A DNA stretch of 64,000 bases, taken from the NCBI RefSeq assembly GCF_040049215.1, contig NZ_JBDZDN010000002.1:1-64000 (forward strand), written 5' to 3'. Under the pieces are notes generated by a model. The model had not been told where the DNA came from, ran no database searches, and was given only the letters and a program-made list of their open reading frames with translations. The DNA is from Mesorhizobium_K sp040049215. GTDB lineage: Bacteria > Pseudomonadota > Alphaproteobacteria > Rhizobiales > Rhizobiaceae. Shown one piece after another: positions 41,574 through 50,478 of the stretch (the first letter of the stretch is position 1; each line of letters begins with the position of its first letter). The position numbers and the translations under genes are program-made.

Positions 41574-42656
41574 GTGGCCACGAAGAGCGACCTCCCGACT
41601 CATGGCGCCCTCGATCGGCTCGCTAATGCGCGGCTGGCCGCCATTGTCGATTCCTCGTTCGATGCCATCATCAGCAAAGATCTGAACAGCATCATCACGA
41701 CCTGGAACCATGCGGCCGAGCGCCTCTTCGGCTACACCGCCGAGGAAGCCATCGGCCAGTCGGTGCTCATGCTCATTCCCGAGGGTCTGCAGAGCGAGGA
41801 GGCCGAAATCATCTCCCGCGTGCGGTCAGGCGATCAGGTCGCGAGCTACGAGACAACGCGCCGCCGAAAGGACGGCACGTTCGTTGCCGTTTCGCTGACC
41901 GTCTCCCCGATCAGGAGCGACGACGGCGAGATTGTCGGCGCGTCCAAGATCGCCCGCGACATCACGCTGGCGAAGGAGAATGAACGCCGCATCCGCTTGC
42001 TGATGCGAGAGGTCAACCATCGCGTGAAAAACCAGTTCGCGGTGATCCTGTCCGTTGTCCGCGAGACCAGCCGGCGCGCCACCGATCCACGCGAGTTCGA
42101 GGAGCAGATACGCGACCGCATCATGGCGCTGTCGCGCTCGCACGATCTGCTCGTCACGTCGGAATGGACCGGCGCCAGCCTGATCGATCTGCTGCAGGAG
42201 CACCTCAAGCCGTTTGGCCATGACGAACAGATCTCGCTTTCCGGCCCGCTCGTCACGCTGCAGCCGAACGCCGTCCAGCATCTCGGCATGGCTTTCCACG
42301 AGCTTGGAACCAACTCGTCGAAATACGGCGCTCTTTCAGCCGGTGCAGGCCAGATAGCGATCAACTGGCACATCGTCACCTCGGCCGAAGGCCGCCGGGA
42401 GTTCCAGCTGGTTTGGGACGAGACTTCCGTGGCGGCACCGGCAGAGGCAAAGGAACCCGCCGAGCCGAGGAAGGGTTTTGGCAGCGTCGTGCTTCAGCGC
42501 GTGACGCCGCAGTCGCTGAGCGGCACTGCGGTGCTCGAGCGCTCGCCCGGGCGCACCAGATGGGCGTTGGCCGCCCCGGTTGAAACCACGCTCGTTCTGC
42601 CGGTCGGCGAACACAGCCAGATGCTCGCCAGGGCCGAGGCGCCGGCGCCAGCCTAG
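41574..42656 (+). CDS. PAS-domain HWE-family histidine kinase
   Basis: The 360-residue soluble protein has a PAS domain at ~18-135 (DSSFDAIISKDLNSIITTWN, GYTAEEAIGQSV, RRKDGTFVAVSLTVSPIR). The HWE phospho-acceptor region reads LLMREVNHRVKNQFAVIL, with AFHELGTNSSKYGALS as N-box. HWE kinases in rhizobia relay light, redox or general-stress signals, often toward PhyR/EcfG. No response regulator is adjacent. The start is a GTG at 41574. Confidence 0.87.
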   Translation: MATKSDLPTHGALDRLANARLAAIVDSSFDAIISKDLNSIITTWNHAAERLFGYTAEEAIGQSVLMLIPEGLQSEEAEIISRVRSGDQVASYETTRRRKDGTFVAVSLTVSPIRSDDGEIVGASKIARDITLAKENERRIRLLMREVNHRVKNQFAVILSVVRETSRRATDPREFEEQIRDRIMALSRSHDLLVTSEWTGASLIDLLQEHLKPFGHDEQISLSGPLVTLQPNAVQHLGMAFHELGTNSSKYGALSAGAGQIAINWHIVTSAEGRREFQLVWDETSVAAPAEAKEPAEPRKGFGSVVLQRVTPQSLSGTAVLERSPGRTRWALAAPVETTLVLPVGEHSQMLARAEAPAPA

Positions 42657-42759
42657 GCGGCAGCAGCACCACGCCTCATCATTCATGACGCAGCTTGATG
42701 GTTCCCCCGAAATCGGCGGAACTGGACCTAGTGACGGGTCCTCTCACCTGCCAAGTTCT

Positions 42760-42770
42760 GCCAAAATGGC
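42760..42770. promoter_or_regulatory. Palindrome GCCAAAATGGC upstream of iolE-like gene
   Basis: GCCAAAATGGC lies 42 bases before the iolE-like start. Its exact reverse complement, GCCATTTTGGC, and a one-base-shorter form occur at 46985-47010 in the other promoter region of the same locus. A third partial half, TGCCAAG, lies 10 bases upstream here. It is a candidate operator for a regulator common to both arms. Confidence 0.55.
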
Positions 42771-42812
42771 CCGTTCCCAGGATTATGGGCGGGTCCAGTG
42801 AGGCGGCACTAA

Positions 42813-43721
42813 ATGGCAGTCAGGATCGGCATCAATCCCATCACCTGGACGAATGACGACGTGCCGGAACTCGGCGGCAACACGCCGCTGGAGACCTGCC
42901 TCGCCGAGACGGCTCAGGCAGGCTACCGCGGCACCGAGCTCGGCGGCAAATTCCCGCGCAAGAGCGCAGAGCTTGGCCCGATCCTCGCTTCCAACGGCCT
43001 CGAACTCGCCTCCGGATGGTATGACGGCCGCATCCTCGACCGCGAGGTCGACGAGGAATTCGACGCCATCCTCCCGCACCTGACCCTGCTGCGCGATCTC
43101 GGTGCGAAGCGTGTCGTCTATGCCGACACCTCGCGCGGCCGCCACGACGCCATCCACGCGCCGATCTCCGAGCGTCCTCGCCTGCCCGACGGCGACTGGC
43201 CGGCCTACGGCAGGAAGATCACGGAGCTCTCCGAACGTTTCGCCGAATTCGGCGTCGGCATGGCCTTCCACCACCATATGGGCACCATCGTCGAGACCGA
43301 CGCCGAGGTCGACAGGCTGATGGCGTCCACCGGCGAAGCCGTCGGGCTGCTCTTCGACACCGGCCATTGCCTGTTCTCCGGCGGCGACCCGAACTCCCTG
43401 CTGCGCCGACATCTCGACCGCATCGTGCATTTCCACTGCAAGGATGTGCGTGGGCCAGTCCTCGAAAGAGCCCGCGCCAGGGACGTGAGCTTCATGGCCG
43501 CCGTCATGGAAGGCATCTTCACCGTGCCCGGCGACGGCTCCATCGACTTCCTGTCGCTGCTGAGGCCGCTGGCCACTCGCGGCTACGATGGCTGGTTGAT
43601 TGTCGAGGCCGAGCAGGATCCGGCCAAGGCACATCCTCTCACCTACGCCACCAAGGGCTACCGCTCGCTCCTCGCGACCGCCAGGGAGGCCGGTTTCGCG
43701 GTGCTGGAGCGACAGGGCTGA
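42813..43721 (+). CDS. IolE/MocC-like inosose dehydratase-type TIM barrel
   Basis: The 302-residue protein opens VRIGINPITWTNDDVPELGG, a block typical of IolE (scyllo-inosose dehydratase) and of the related MocC of rhizopine loci. LASGWYDGRIL, FHHHMGTIVE, LLFDTGHCLFSGGDP and VHFHCKDVR hold the metal-binding residues. It probably acts on an inosose or a derivative in the cytosol. GAGG precedes the start. It leads a rightward unit with the HTH and MocR-type genes. Confidence 0.88.
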   Translation: MAVRIGINPITWTNDDVPELGGNTPLETCLAETAQAGYRGTELGGKFPRKSAELGPILASNGLELASGWYDGRILDREVDEEFDAILPHLTLLRDLGAKRVVYADTSRGRHDAIHAPISERPRLPDGDWPAYGRKITELSERFAEFGVGMAFHHHMGTIVETDAEVDRLMASTGEAVGLLFDTGHCLFSGGDPNSLLRRHLDRIVHFHCKDVRGPVLERARARDVSFMAAVMEGIFTVPGDGSIDFLSLLRPLATRGYDGWLIVEAEQDPAKAHPLTYATKGYRSLLATAREAGFAVLERQG

Positions 43722-43732
43722 GGGCGGAAACG

Positions 43733-43981
43733 ATGGCCTACGAGGTCGGGCTCGGTTCGGAAAGGCACTGCACGATCAAGGAGATCGCGGAGCGATCCGC
43801 GCTCGGCGCCGGCACTGTCCATCGCGCTCTCAAGGGCGACAGGCTGGTCAGCACGGCGACGCGGCGCCTCGTCCTCGATACGGTGCGCATCCTCAACGAG
43901 GAGAAGATCTTGCGCGCCGCACGGCTGGAGCATCGTGCCGAAAAGATGCAGTCTCCTGGCGACCAAGCGCAAGGAGCGTGA
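43733..43981 (+). CDS. Stand-alone LacI-type DNA-binding domain (82 residues)
   Basis: Residues ~13-60 are a LacI helix-turn-helix: CTIKEIAERSALGAGTVHRA, then LKGDRLVSTATRRLVLD. There is no ligand-binding domain; the ORF stops cleanly after 82 residues, with the next gene starting two bases later. It may be the remains of a full LacI repressor or a functional mini-regulator acting as dimer. The shared palindromes at 42760 and 46985 are possible targets. It starts at 43733, 11 bases after the iolE-like stop. Confidence 0.7.
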   Translation: MAYEVGLGSERHCTIKEIAERSALGAGTVHRALKGDRLVSTATRRLVLDTVRILNEEKILRAARLEHRAEKMQSPGDQAQGA

Positions 43982-43983
43982 CG

Positions 43984-45453
43984 TTGGGCGAGCATATGCG
44001 CCTGTCCCTGGACATCCTGTCGGTCGACCGCGCCTCGGACGATCCGATGCACCGGCAGATCTACGGCGCGCTACGCCGGTTCATCCTCGATGGCCAGATC
44101 GCCCCGAACACGCTGCTTCCCTCCACCCGTTCGCTCGCCGAGGACCTCAAGGTCGGGCGCAACACGGTCATCGCCGCCTACGACCAGCTGCTCGCCGAGG
44201 GCTTCATCGAGGCGCGCGCCGGCTCCGGCACCTGGGTCGCGCAGATCAAGCAGGCCCGCACGCCCGCCAGCCCGCGCACCCGTCTCGGCGGCAGCCCGCG
44301 CCGCCTGTCGGCGCGCGGCGAGACGATCGTCAACGGCCCACAGCCGCCGCGAAATGCGGGCGTCATCAATTTCCACCCCGGCGTGCCCGAGACCGCATCG
44401 TTCCCCTTCTCCATCTGGTCAAGCCTACTGGTGCGCAATTCGCGCTCGCGCGACGAGACCCTGCTCGGCTATCTCTCCTTCGCCGGCCATCCCGGCCTGC
44501 GCGCCACCATCGCCAGCAACATCTCGGTCTCGCGCGGCATCGACTGCGCGCCAGAGCAGGTCATCGTCGTCACCGGCGCGCAGGCTGCGCTGGACCTCGT
44601 CTCGCGCGTGCTGATGGACGAGGGCGACCATGTCTGGATGGAGGAGCCGGGCTATCTCGGCGCCAAGAGCGCCTTCCTCGCCGCCGGCGCGAAACTCGCG
44701 CCGCTGAAGGTCGACCGCCGAGGCTGGAACCTCTCCGATCCCGACCTTCCGCAGCCGCGCCTGATCTATGTCACGCCCTCGTGCCAATGGCCCTTCGGCA
44801 CCATCATGCGCATCGAGGAGCGGCTGCAGCTACTCGACATCGCCGAGCGCCATGGCGCCTGGATCATCGAGGATGATTTCGACGGCGAATATCGCTTCCG
44901 CGGCCGCCCGGTGCCGGCGCTGCGCGGCCTCGATCACGCCAACCACGTCGTCTACATCGGCTCGTTCGGCAAGACTCTGCTGCCTGCCTTGCGCATTGGC
45001 TACCTGATCGTCCCGCCCGAGCTGGTCTCGTCCTTCGACAAGGCTGTATCGATCACCGGCCAGTTCGCGCCGCTGATCCTTCAGGCCACCGTCAACGATT
45101 TCATCAAGCAGGGCTATTTCGCCACCCATCTGAAGCGCATGCGCCGGCTCTACGCGCGCCGGCAGGCGAATTTCGTGAAACTGTGCCGCGAGCATCTCGG
45201 CGACTGGGTGACGGTGGCGGAGAACGATTCCGGCATGCAGTTGCTCGCCAGCTTCAAGCGGCCGCTGAACGACTTCGACGTGGTCGCCGCCGCCGTCAAG
45301 GAGGGGCTCGACGTACAGGCGATCTCGATCAACTACCACTCGACCGCGCCCGAGCATGGACTGCTGCTCGGCTACGCCGCAATGGACGAGCGCCAGATCC
45401 TGCGCGCCGTACTCGCGCTGCGCGCCGCCTTCATGCGGCTCGACCGGGAATAG
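43984..45453 (+). CDS. MocR-type regulator (GntR winged helix plus aminotransferase domain)
   Basis: The 489-residue protein has a GntR winged helix at ~10-85 (MHRQIYGALRRFILDGQI, LAEDLKVGRNTVIAAYDQL) and a fold-type I aminotransferase domain to the end, with VIVVTGAQAALDLVSRVL, IIEDDFDGEYRF and the PLP Lys in YIGSFGKTLLPALRIGY. MocR proteins sense PLP-linked amines and control amine or amino-sugar genes; the family is named after MocR of a rhizopine locus. AAGGAG (43971-43976) sits correctly for a TTG start at 43984, so that is preferred to the ATG at 43996. Confidence 0.88.
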   Translation: MGEHMRLSLDILSVDRASDDPMHRQIYGALRRFILDGQIAPNTLLPSTRSLAEDLKVGRNTVIAAYDQLLAEGFIEARAGSGTWVAQIKQARTPASPRTRLGGSPRRLSARGETIVNGPQPPRNAGVINFHPGVPETASFPFSIWSSLLVRNSRSRDETLLGYLSFAGHPGLRATIASNISVSRGIDCAPEQVIVVTGAQAALDLVSRVLMDEGDHVWMEEPGYLGAKSAFLAAGAKLAPLKVDRRGWNLSDPDLPQPRLIYVTPSCQWPFGTIMRIEERLQLLDIAERHGAWIIEDDFDGEYRFRGRPVPALRGLDHANHVVYIGSFGKTLLPALRIGYLIVPPELVSSFDKAVSITGQFAPLILQATVNDFIKQGYFATHLKRMRRLYARRQANFVKLCREHLGDWVTVAENDSGMQLLASFKRPLNDFDVVAAAVKEGLDVQAISINYHSTAPEHGLLLGYAAMDERQILRAVLALRAAFMRLDRE

Positions 45454-45494
45454 CACCGGAAGCCATTTGCACGCAGCGAATATCGGCGTTCCAG

Positions 45495-46733
45495 TCAGGC
45501 GTCGAACTTCTGCAGATCCACCGCCGGCTGGTTGCGGATAACCACCTCGTCCAGCGCCGCATCCTCCAGCGCCACCCGCGCCGCCTGGTCGATATTGTGG
45601 ATGATCGCGGCGACCTCCTCGTCGCTGTGCATCGGGCTGGTCGCCACCATCACGGTGCAGTTGAGGATCTCGAGCGATCCCTTGCACATGCCCTCCTTGT
45701 AATCCAGGCGCAGGCCTTTGTTCTCGGGCAGCGTGTAGGGGTTCAGCGCCGTGTGGTGCGCGCCCTCATGCATCAGCACCTGATCCCATTGCGTGAAGGT
45801 ATGACGCCCCGTCTTGCCGGCGATCACGGCTGGCATCGCCTTCACGAAAGCCTGCGCGGCGTCCTCCGTCGGCAGCAGGTACATCACCTGCGTCGCGCAA
45901 TCGTGGTCGGCGCTGTTCATCGGGCTTGCCCTCAGGCCGAGATTGTCGAGATGTTTCGTGCCGGCGAGTATCTTCTTCTTCTCCGCCCGCATCGCGCGGA
46001 TCATCCCGTCCAGCCTGTCGAGCTGCACGTTGAGCATGGCGCCCAGGAGTTCCGATGCGCGCGCGCCGACGCCGGCGAAAGGCTTCGTCTCGTCGTTCCT
46101 GCCCTGCCAGTAGAAATGGCACGGATCGATGTAGCAGCGGGCACGTTCCGCGACCTTGGGATCGCTGGTGGCGATACCGCCGCCCTCGCCGCCGCTCATG
46201 TTCTTGAAGAAGTTGAAGCTGAATGCGCCGGCGTGCCCGATCGAACCGAGCTTGCGACCCTCGTAGGACCCGCCGATGCCCTGGCAGACATCCTCCAGCA
46301 CCTTGAGCCCGCGCCGGTCGGCGATATCCATGATGGCGTCCATGTTGCAGGCCGCGCCCCACATATGGACGGGGATGATGGCGCGCGTATGCGGTCCGAT
46401 CGCATCGCTTATCGCATCCGGGCTGATCGTGATCGTCTCGTCGATATCGACGATGACCGGGATCGCGCCCACCGCCAGCACCGCGGTCGCGGTCGCCATG
46501 TAGGTGTGCGCCGGTACCAGCACCTCGTCTCCGGGTCCGATGCCGAGCCCCACCAGCCCGGCAGCCAGCCCGTATGTCCCACTCGCGCCGAGCGCGAATT
46601 CGCCGACATCAAGATGTTTGGCGTAACGCTTCTCGAAGCGCTCGCATTCGCTGTCGTCGCGATAGCGGAACAGCTTGCCGGAGCGGATCACCCTGGCGAT
46701 CGCCTCGATCTCTTCCTCGCCCGCTAGATACAT
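45495..46733 (-). CDS. DegT/DnrJ/EryC1/StrS-family aminotransferase
   Basis: The ~412-residue PLP enzyme starts at the ATG 46733, with a strong GGAGG six bases upstream; the longer frame to 46916 has no such support. The motifs are FALGASGTYGLAAGLVGLGI, VPAHTYMATATAVLAVGAIP, VIVDIDETI, VLEDVCQGIGG and the Lys in FNFFKNMSGGEGGG. The family transaminates keto-sugars and includes StsC (scyllo-inosose aminotransferase) and MosB of rhizopine synthesis. Next to an IolE-like enzyme, an inosose/inosamine pair is a reasonable guess for its substrate. Confidence 0.87.
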   Translation of the reverse strand: MYLAGEEEIEAIARVIRSGKLFRYRDDSECERFEKRYAKHLDVGEFALGASGTYGLAAGLVGLGIGPGDEVLVPAHTYMATATAVLAVGAIPVIVDIDETITISPDAISDAIGPHTRAIIPVHMWGAACNMDAIMDIADRRGLKVLEDVCQGIGGSYEGRKLGSIGHAGAFSFNFFKNMSGGEGGGIATSDPKVAERARCYIDPCHFYWQGRNDETKPFAGVGARASELLGAMLNVQLDRLDGMIRAMRAEKKKILAGTKHLDNLGLRASPMNSADHDCATQVMYLLPTEDAAQAFVKAMPAVIAGKTGRHTFTQWDQVLMHEGAHHTALNPYTLPENKGLRLDYKEGMCKGSLEILNCTVMVATSPMHSDEEVAAIIHNIDQAARVALEDAALDEVVIRNQPAVDLQKFDA

Positions 46734-47093
46734 CGCCGCCTCCGGTCGCTTGTCGGGAAAATGAAATTGGTATCGTGTGATGCACCTGCCCGCCGGAGCA
46801 CGAAAGAACCACTCCACGCCAATCGGACCGATCCACTGGCTCTTCGTACGGCGCTTTCCCGCCTGTTTTGCGCCGGCAAGCGCGGTCCCGGACCAGCGTG
46901 TTGCAAGCGTATCCATCAGAATCCGCCGAAGTGGCTCTGTCTCGCCGGCCGGTTTCGCGGTTCCCTTTAGTCCAGTTGGGCAACGCCATTTGGCTAGACG
47001 CCATTTTGGCTAAACGGTTGGTTCCATGACTTCAGGAACAGACTTTGGACGACCCGCGACGCAGGCTGGCATCCGCAAAAACGGGTTTCGCGC
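46734..47093. other. Divergent promoter region of the inosamine-like locus
   Basis: This 360-base gap lies between the leftward aminotransferase and the rightward deacetylase. No ORF within it is convincing. Its main content is the tandem palindrome pair at 46983-47013; promoters for both arms are expected but no clear -35/-10 was recognised. Confidence 0.55.
46983..47013. promoter_or_regulatory. Tandem operator-like repeats GCCATTTGGC / GCCATTTTGGC
   Basis: Two direct copies, ACGCCATTTGGCTAG (46983-46997) and ACGCCATTTTGGCTAA (46998-47013), abut each other. Each contains the inverted repeat GCCA...TGGC. The second is the exact reverse complement of the site at 42760-42770 before the iolE-like gene. 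Two helical-turn-spaced sites suggest cooperative binding of a dimeric regulator. Confidence 0.6.
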
Positions 47094-48008
47094 ATGACCG
47101 CGTCCGCCTCCAAGCGCCGCCTCGTGCTGCATGAGGACGACGTCGGCATGTGCCACGGCGCCAACACCGCCTTCTTCGAGCTCACGAAACTCGGCGTCTG
47201 CAGCTCCGGCGCTGTCATGGTGCCCTGCCCGTGGTTCCCGGAACTCGCGGAAGCCGCTGCCAGCGATCCGGCGCTCGATGTCGGCGTCCACCTCACGCTC
47301 AACGCAGAGAAGCGCCACTACAAATGGGGTCCGCTCACCGCTCCGTCACGAGCTTCCGGCCTCGTTGACGACCTCGGCTATTTCCATCCCGATGTCGCCA
47401 CGACCCGGCGGCTGGCACATCCCGACGCGGTCGAGACGGAGCTTCGCGCGCAGATCGAAACCGCCTATGCCGCGGGCATCGACGTCACCCATCTCGACGC
47501 GCATATGGGCTGCGCGCTGTCGCCCGAATTCTGCGATATCTACATCAGGCTCGGACTCGAATACCGCCTGCCGATCCTGCTCACCTCGACCATCGCCGCC
47601 TACACGCCCAACGACAACCTCGTTGGCGTGACCGAGGAGGCCCACGCCCGGGGCGTGGGCAAGGCCCGCGCCGCCGGCTTCGAAATCTTCGACGCCGCGC
47701 TGCAGACGACTTGGGGCCGGCCGCGCACGAAACCGGCCGAGCCTGCATACCGGGCGATCATCGAAAGCGTGAAGGAAGGGCTGACCTTCCTCTGCCTGCA
47801 TTTCAACGCGCCCGGCGAGCTGGAACTGATCGAGCCGCGCGCCGCCTATATCCGCACGGAAGAATACGACGTTTTCCGCAACGAAGCTTTTGGCTCCTGG
47901 CTGCTGGCGCAGGATCTCGACATCATCGGCATGAAGCCATTGCGCGACGAACTGCGCGGCAAGCTGCCTGCCCGTAACAACGAACTCGCACAGGGAAAGC
48001 GCGCATAA
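47094..48008 (+). CDS. ChbG/HpnK (YdjC)-family carbohydrate deacetylase-like protein
   Basis: The 304-residue protein opens LVLHEDDVGMCHGANTAFFE, with the metal-binding Asp pair, then VGVHLTLNAE and THLDAHMGC with further metal His/Asp. FLCLHFNAPGELE lies late. The family removes acetyl groups from N-acetylated sugars (ChbG on chito-oligosaccharides, HpnK on hopanoid sugars). In this locus an N-acetylated amino-cyclitol or amino-sugar is the likely target. It starts the rightward unit of binding protein, permease, ATPase and oxidoreductase. Confidence 0.85.
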   Translation: MTASASKRRLVLHEDDVGMCHGANTAFFELTKLGVCSSGAVMVPCPWFPELAEAAASDPALDVGVHLTLNAEKRHYKWGPLTAPSRASGLVDDLGYFHPDVATTRRLAHPDAVETELRAQIETAYAAGIDVTHLDAHMGCALSPEFCDIYIRLGLEYRLPILLTSTIAAYTPNDNLVGVTEEAHARGVGKARAAGFEIFDAALQTTWGRPRTKPAEPAYRAIIESVKEGLTFLCLHFNAPGELELIEPRAAYIRTEEYDVFRNEAFGSWLLAQDLDIIGMKPLRDELRGKLPARNNELAQGKRA

Positions 48009-48091
48009 GACGCGCACCCGTTCGATTTGCCCGCCTTTCGGCGCGCAGCACCAAGGGAACTGCAACTCTAACGGCAAACGGGAGACAGAAT

Positions 48092-49060
48092 ATGAAGCTC
48101 TTAGCCAAACTCGCCTTCGCAACCCTAGTCTCGGCGAGTTTTCTCGCCGGACTGGCTCAGGCCGCCAACCTGAAGGAAGCAAAGGACGTCCGCATCGCCT
48201 TCGTCGTCCACGGCTCAGCCTCCGACCCCTACTGGTCGGTTGTCAAGCGCGGCGTCGACGACGCTGCCGCGCTCACCGGCGCAACCGTCGAATATCATTC
48301 GCCGCAAGTGTTCGACGTGGTCGAGCAGGCGCGCCTGATGGAAGCCGCAATCGCCACCAAGCCGGACGGCATCGCCGTCTCGATCGCTGACGCCGACGCC
48401 ATGAAGAAGTCTGTGCAGGCAGCACTTGCCGCCGGCATCCCGGTGGTCGTCGTCGACTCCGGCGAACTGACCGGCGAGGCGATGGGCACCACGCTCTATG
48501 TCGGCACCGTGTCCGAATACGACTCCGGCAAGAAGGCCGGCGAACGCCTCGCCAAGGACGGCATCCTGAAGGTCGTCTGCATCAACCACGAAGTCGGCAA
48601 TGTCAGCCTCGACGACCGCTGCCGCGGGCTGAACGACGGCCTGTCGCCTTCCGGCGGCGGCACCGAAGTCGTCGCCGTCACGCCGGACCCGGCCGACATC
48701 ACCCGCCGCACCGAGGCTTACCTCTCGGCCCATCCGGACGTGCAGGCCGTGTTCGCCATGGGCGCCGGCGCCGCCAACCCGTTGATCCCGATGTTCCGCG
48801 ACAAGGAGCTCTTCGGCAAGCTGAAGCTCTACACCTTCGACATCAGCCCCGAGGTGCTCGACTCCGTCATCGCCGGCGAGATGGGCTTTGGCATGGACGC
48901 CCAGCAGTACCTCATGGGCTTCCTGCCGGTCATCTATATGGTCGAGAACGCCACCCACGGCTTCTGGCCGATCAACGACTCCTACACCGGCCCGCTCTTC
49001 ATCGACACGCCGGCCAAGGCCCAGGCCATGCTCGGCCTCGCCAAGGACGGTATCCGCTAA
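48092..49060 (+). CDS. Periplasmic sugar-binding protein (RbsB/MocB-like)
   Basis: The 322-residue protein has a signal peptide (LLAKLAFATLVSASFLAGLA, cut near AQA-A). The Peripla_BP_4 fold shows IAFVVHGSASDPYWSVVKRG, DGIAVSIADADAMKKSVQAA and CINHEVGNVSLDDRCRGL. It should bind a sugar or cyclitol; MocB of rhizopine loci belongs to this family. GGGAG precedes the start. It is followed, after a palindromic repeat, by its permease. Confidence 0.9.
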   Translation: MKLLAKLAFATLVSASFLAGLAQAANLKEAKDVRIAFVVHGSASDPYWSVVKRGVDDAAALTGATVEYHSPQVFDVVEQARLMEAAIATKPDGIAVSIADADAMKKSVQAALAAGIPVVVVDSGELTGEAMGTTLYVGTVSEYDSGKKAGERLAKDGILKVVCINHEVGNVSLDDRCRGLNDGLSPSGGGTEVVAVTPDPADITRRTEAYLSAHPDVQAVFAMGAGAANPLIPMFRDKELFGKLKLYTFDISPEVLDSVIAGEMGFGMDAQQYLMGFLPVIYMVENATHGFWPINDSYTGPLFIDTPAKAQAMLGLAKDGIR

Positions 49061-49095
49061 AGTAGTCGGTTGGGCTCTTCGCGCCCGGTTGAAGC

Positions 49096-49225
49096 ACCCC
49101 CACTCCGGCCGCTTCGCGGCCACCTCTCCCCCTGCCCGGGGGAGAGGAAGGGAGCCGGCGGTGCCGCTATTTCCTCTCCCCGTCGATCGGGGGAAAGGTG
49201 GCCGCGAAGCGACCGGAGCAGGGGT
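49096..49225. repeat. Dispersed palindromic repeat between binding protein and permease
   Basis: A ~36-base arm, CCCCCACTCCGGCCGCTTCG continuing to CCACCTCTCCCCC (49096-49131), is mirrored at 49187-49223 with few mismatches. Inside lies a further stem, CCTCTCCCCC with GGGGGAGAGG (49122-49145). Such intergenic mosaics are common in rhizobial genomes and often follow binding-protein genes, where they stabilise the upstream mRNA. No coding function. Confidence 0.7.
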
Positions 49226-49296
49226 CGACAGGACTTCCCCATCCGGAGCCTGTTTGCACATCATCAATCTTGTGATCTGAAAATTTGGGGAGCCTA

Positions 49297-50478
49297 ATGG
49301 CGGCTGTGGAACAGCAAGTCACATCTGGGGACGTGGCGGCAACGACCGAAAACCGCTTCGGCATCAAGCCGAAGCGGTCGGCTGACGCCGACGAACGGCT
49401 GGCCCAGGCTGGTGCCTTCACCAAGCTGCTCCGCCGCCCCGAAGCGGGCGCCGCCGGCGGCTTGCTCGCGACAATCATCATCTTCGCCCTGCTGCCCGGA
49501 GCGGCCAATCTTTATTCGCTGCAGGGGGCGATGACCTTCCTGACGCTGTCGGCGGAGCTTGGCATCATCGCCACCGCCGCCGCGCTGCTCATCATCGCCG
49601 GTGAGTTCGACCTGTCCGTGGGCTCGATGATCGGCTTTGCCGGCGTCGTCATCGGACTGACGGTTCGCGAACTCGGCTTTCCCCTCTGGGGCGGCATCGC
49701 CTCGGCTTTCGCCGTCGCCATCTTCTTCGGCTACATGAACGGCCTGATCGTGGTGAAGACGCGGCTGCCGTCCTTCATCGTCACGCTGGCGTCGCTCTTC
49801 ATCCTGCGTGGCCTTTCGATCGGCATCACCCGCGCCGTCACCGGCCGCACGCAGATACCCTACATCCTCGAGGACGTGCCCGATCCGTGGACTGCAGGCC
49901 TCTTCAACGGCCATCTCCTCACCGGCTTCTTCCAGTGGATGGCCGACCAGGGCTGGATTGGCGCGCGCTCCGACGGCGTTCCTTTCGTCGCCGGCGTCCC
50001 GGCGTCCATCGTCTGGTGGATCGGGATCACCGTCATCGCCGGCTACGTGCTCACCCAGACACGCTACGGCAACTGGATCTTCGCCACCGGCGGCGACCAG
50101 GACGTGGCGCGCAATGTCGGCGTGCCGGTCGGGCGCGTGAAGATCAGCCTCTTCATCTGCACCGCCTGCGCCGCCACGCTGCTTGCCACCATCCAGGTCA
50201 TGGAAGCGGGCTCCGCCGACACCACGCGCGGCCTGCTCAAGGAATTCGAGGCGATCATCGCGGCAGTCATCGGCGGCGTGCTTCTGACCGGCGGTTACGG
50301 CACCGTCTACGGCGTGCTGTTCGGCTCGCTGATCTTCGGCCTCGTCCAGATGGGCATCTTCTACACCGGCATCGATACCGACTGGTTCAAGGTCTTCCTC
50401 GGCCTCGTCATCCTCGCCGCCGTGCTGGTCAACACCTACATCCGAACCAAGGCGCTCGGCGGAGGACGCAGCCGATGA
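49297..50478 (+). CDS. CUT2-type sugar ABC transporter permease
   Basis: The 393-residue protein is taken from the ATG at 49297 (GGGGAG five bases upstream; the TTG at 49285 overlaps that site). After a ~45-residue soluble start come eight to ten helices. GEFDLSVGSMIGFAGVVIG and FATGGDQDVARNVGVPVGRV are the RbsC/FrcC family marks. It is a single permease, so it should work as a homodimer with the single-domain ATPase that overlaps it (ATGA). Confidence 0.9.
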   Translation: MAAVEQQVTSGDVAATTENRFGIKPKRSADADERLAQAGAFTKLLRRPEAGAAGGLLATIIIFALLPGAANLYSLQGAMTFLTLSAELGIIATAAALLIIAGEFDLSVGSMIGFAGVVIGLTVRELGFPLWGGIASAFAVAIFFGYMNGLIVVKTRLPSFIVTLASLFILRGLSIGITRAVTGRTQIPYILEDVPDPWTAGLFNGHLLTGFFQWMADQGWIGARSDGVPFVAGVPASIVWWIGITVIAGYVLTQTRYGNWIFATGGDQDVARNVGVPVGRVKISLFICTACAATLLATIQVMEAGSADTTRGLLKEFEAIIAAVIGGVLLTGGYGTVYGVLFGSLIFGLVQMGIFYTGIDTDWFKVFLGLVILAAVLVNTYIRTKALGGGRSR

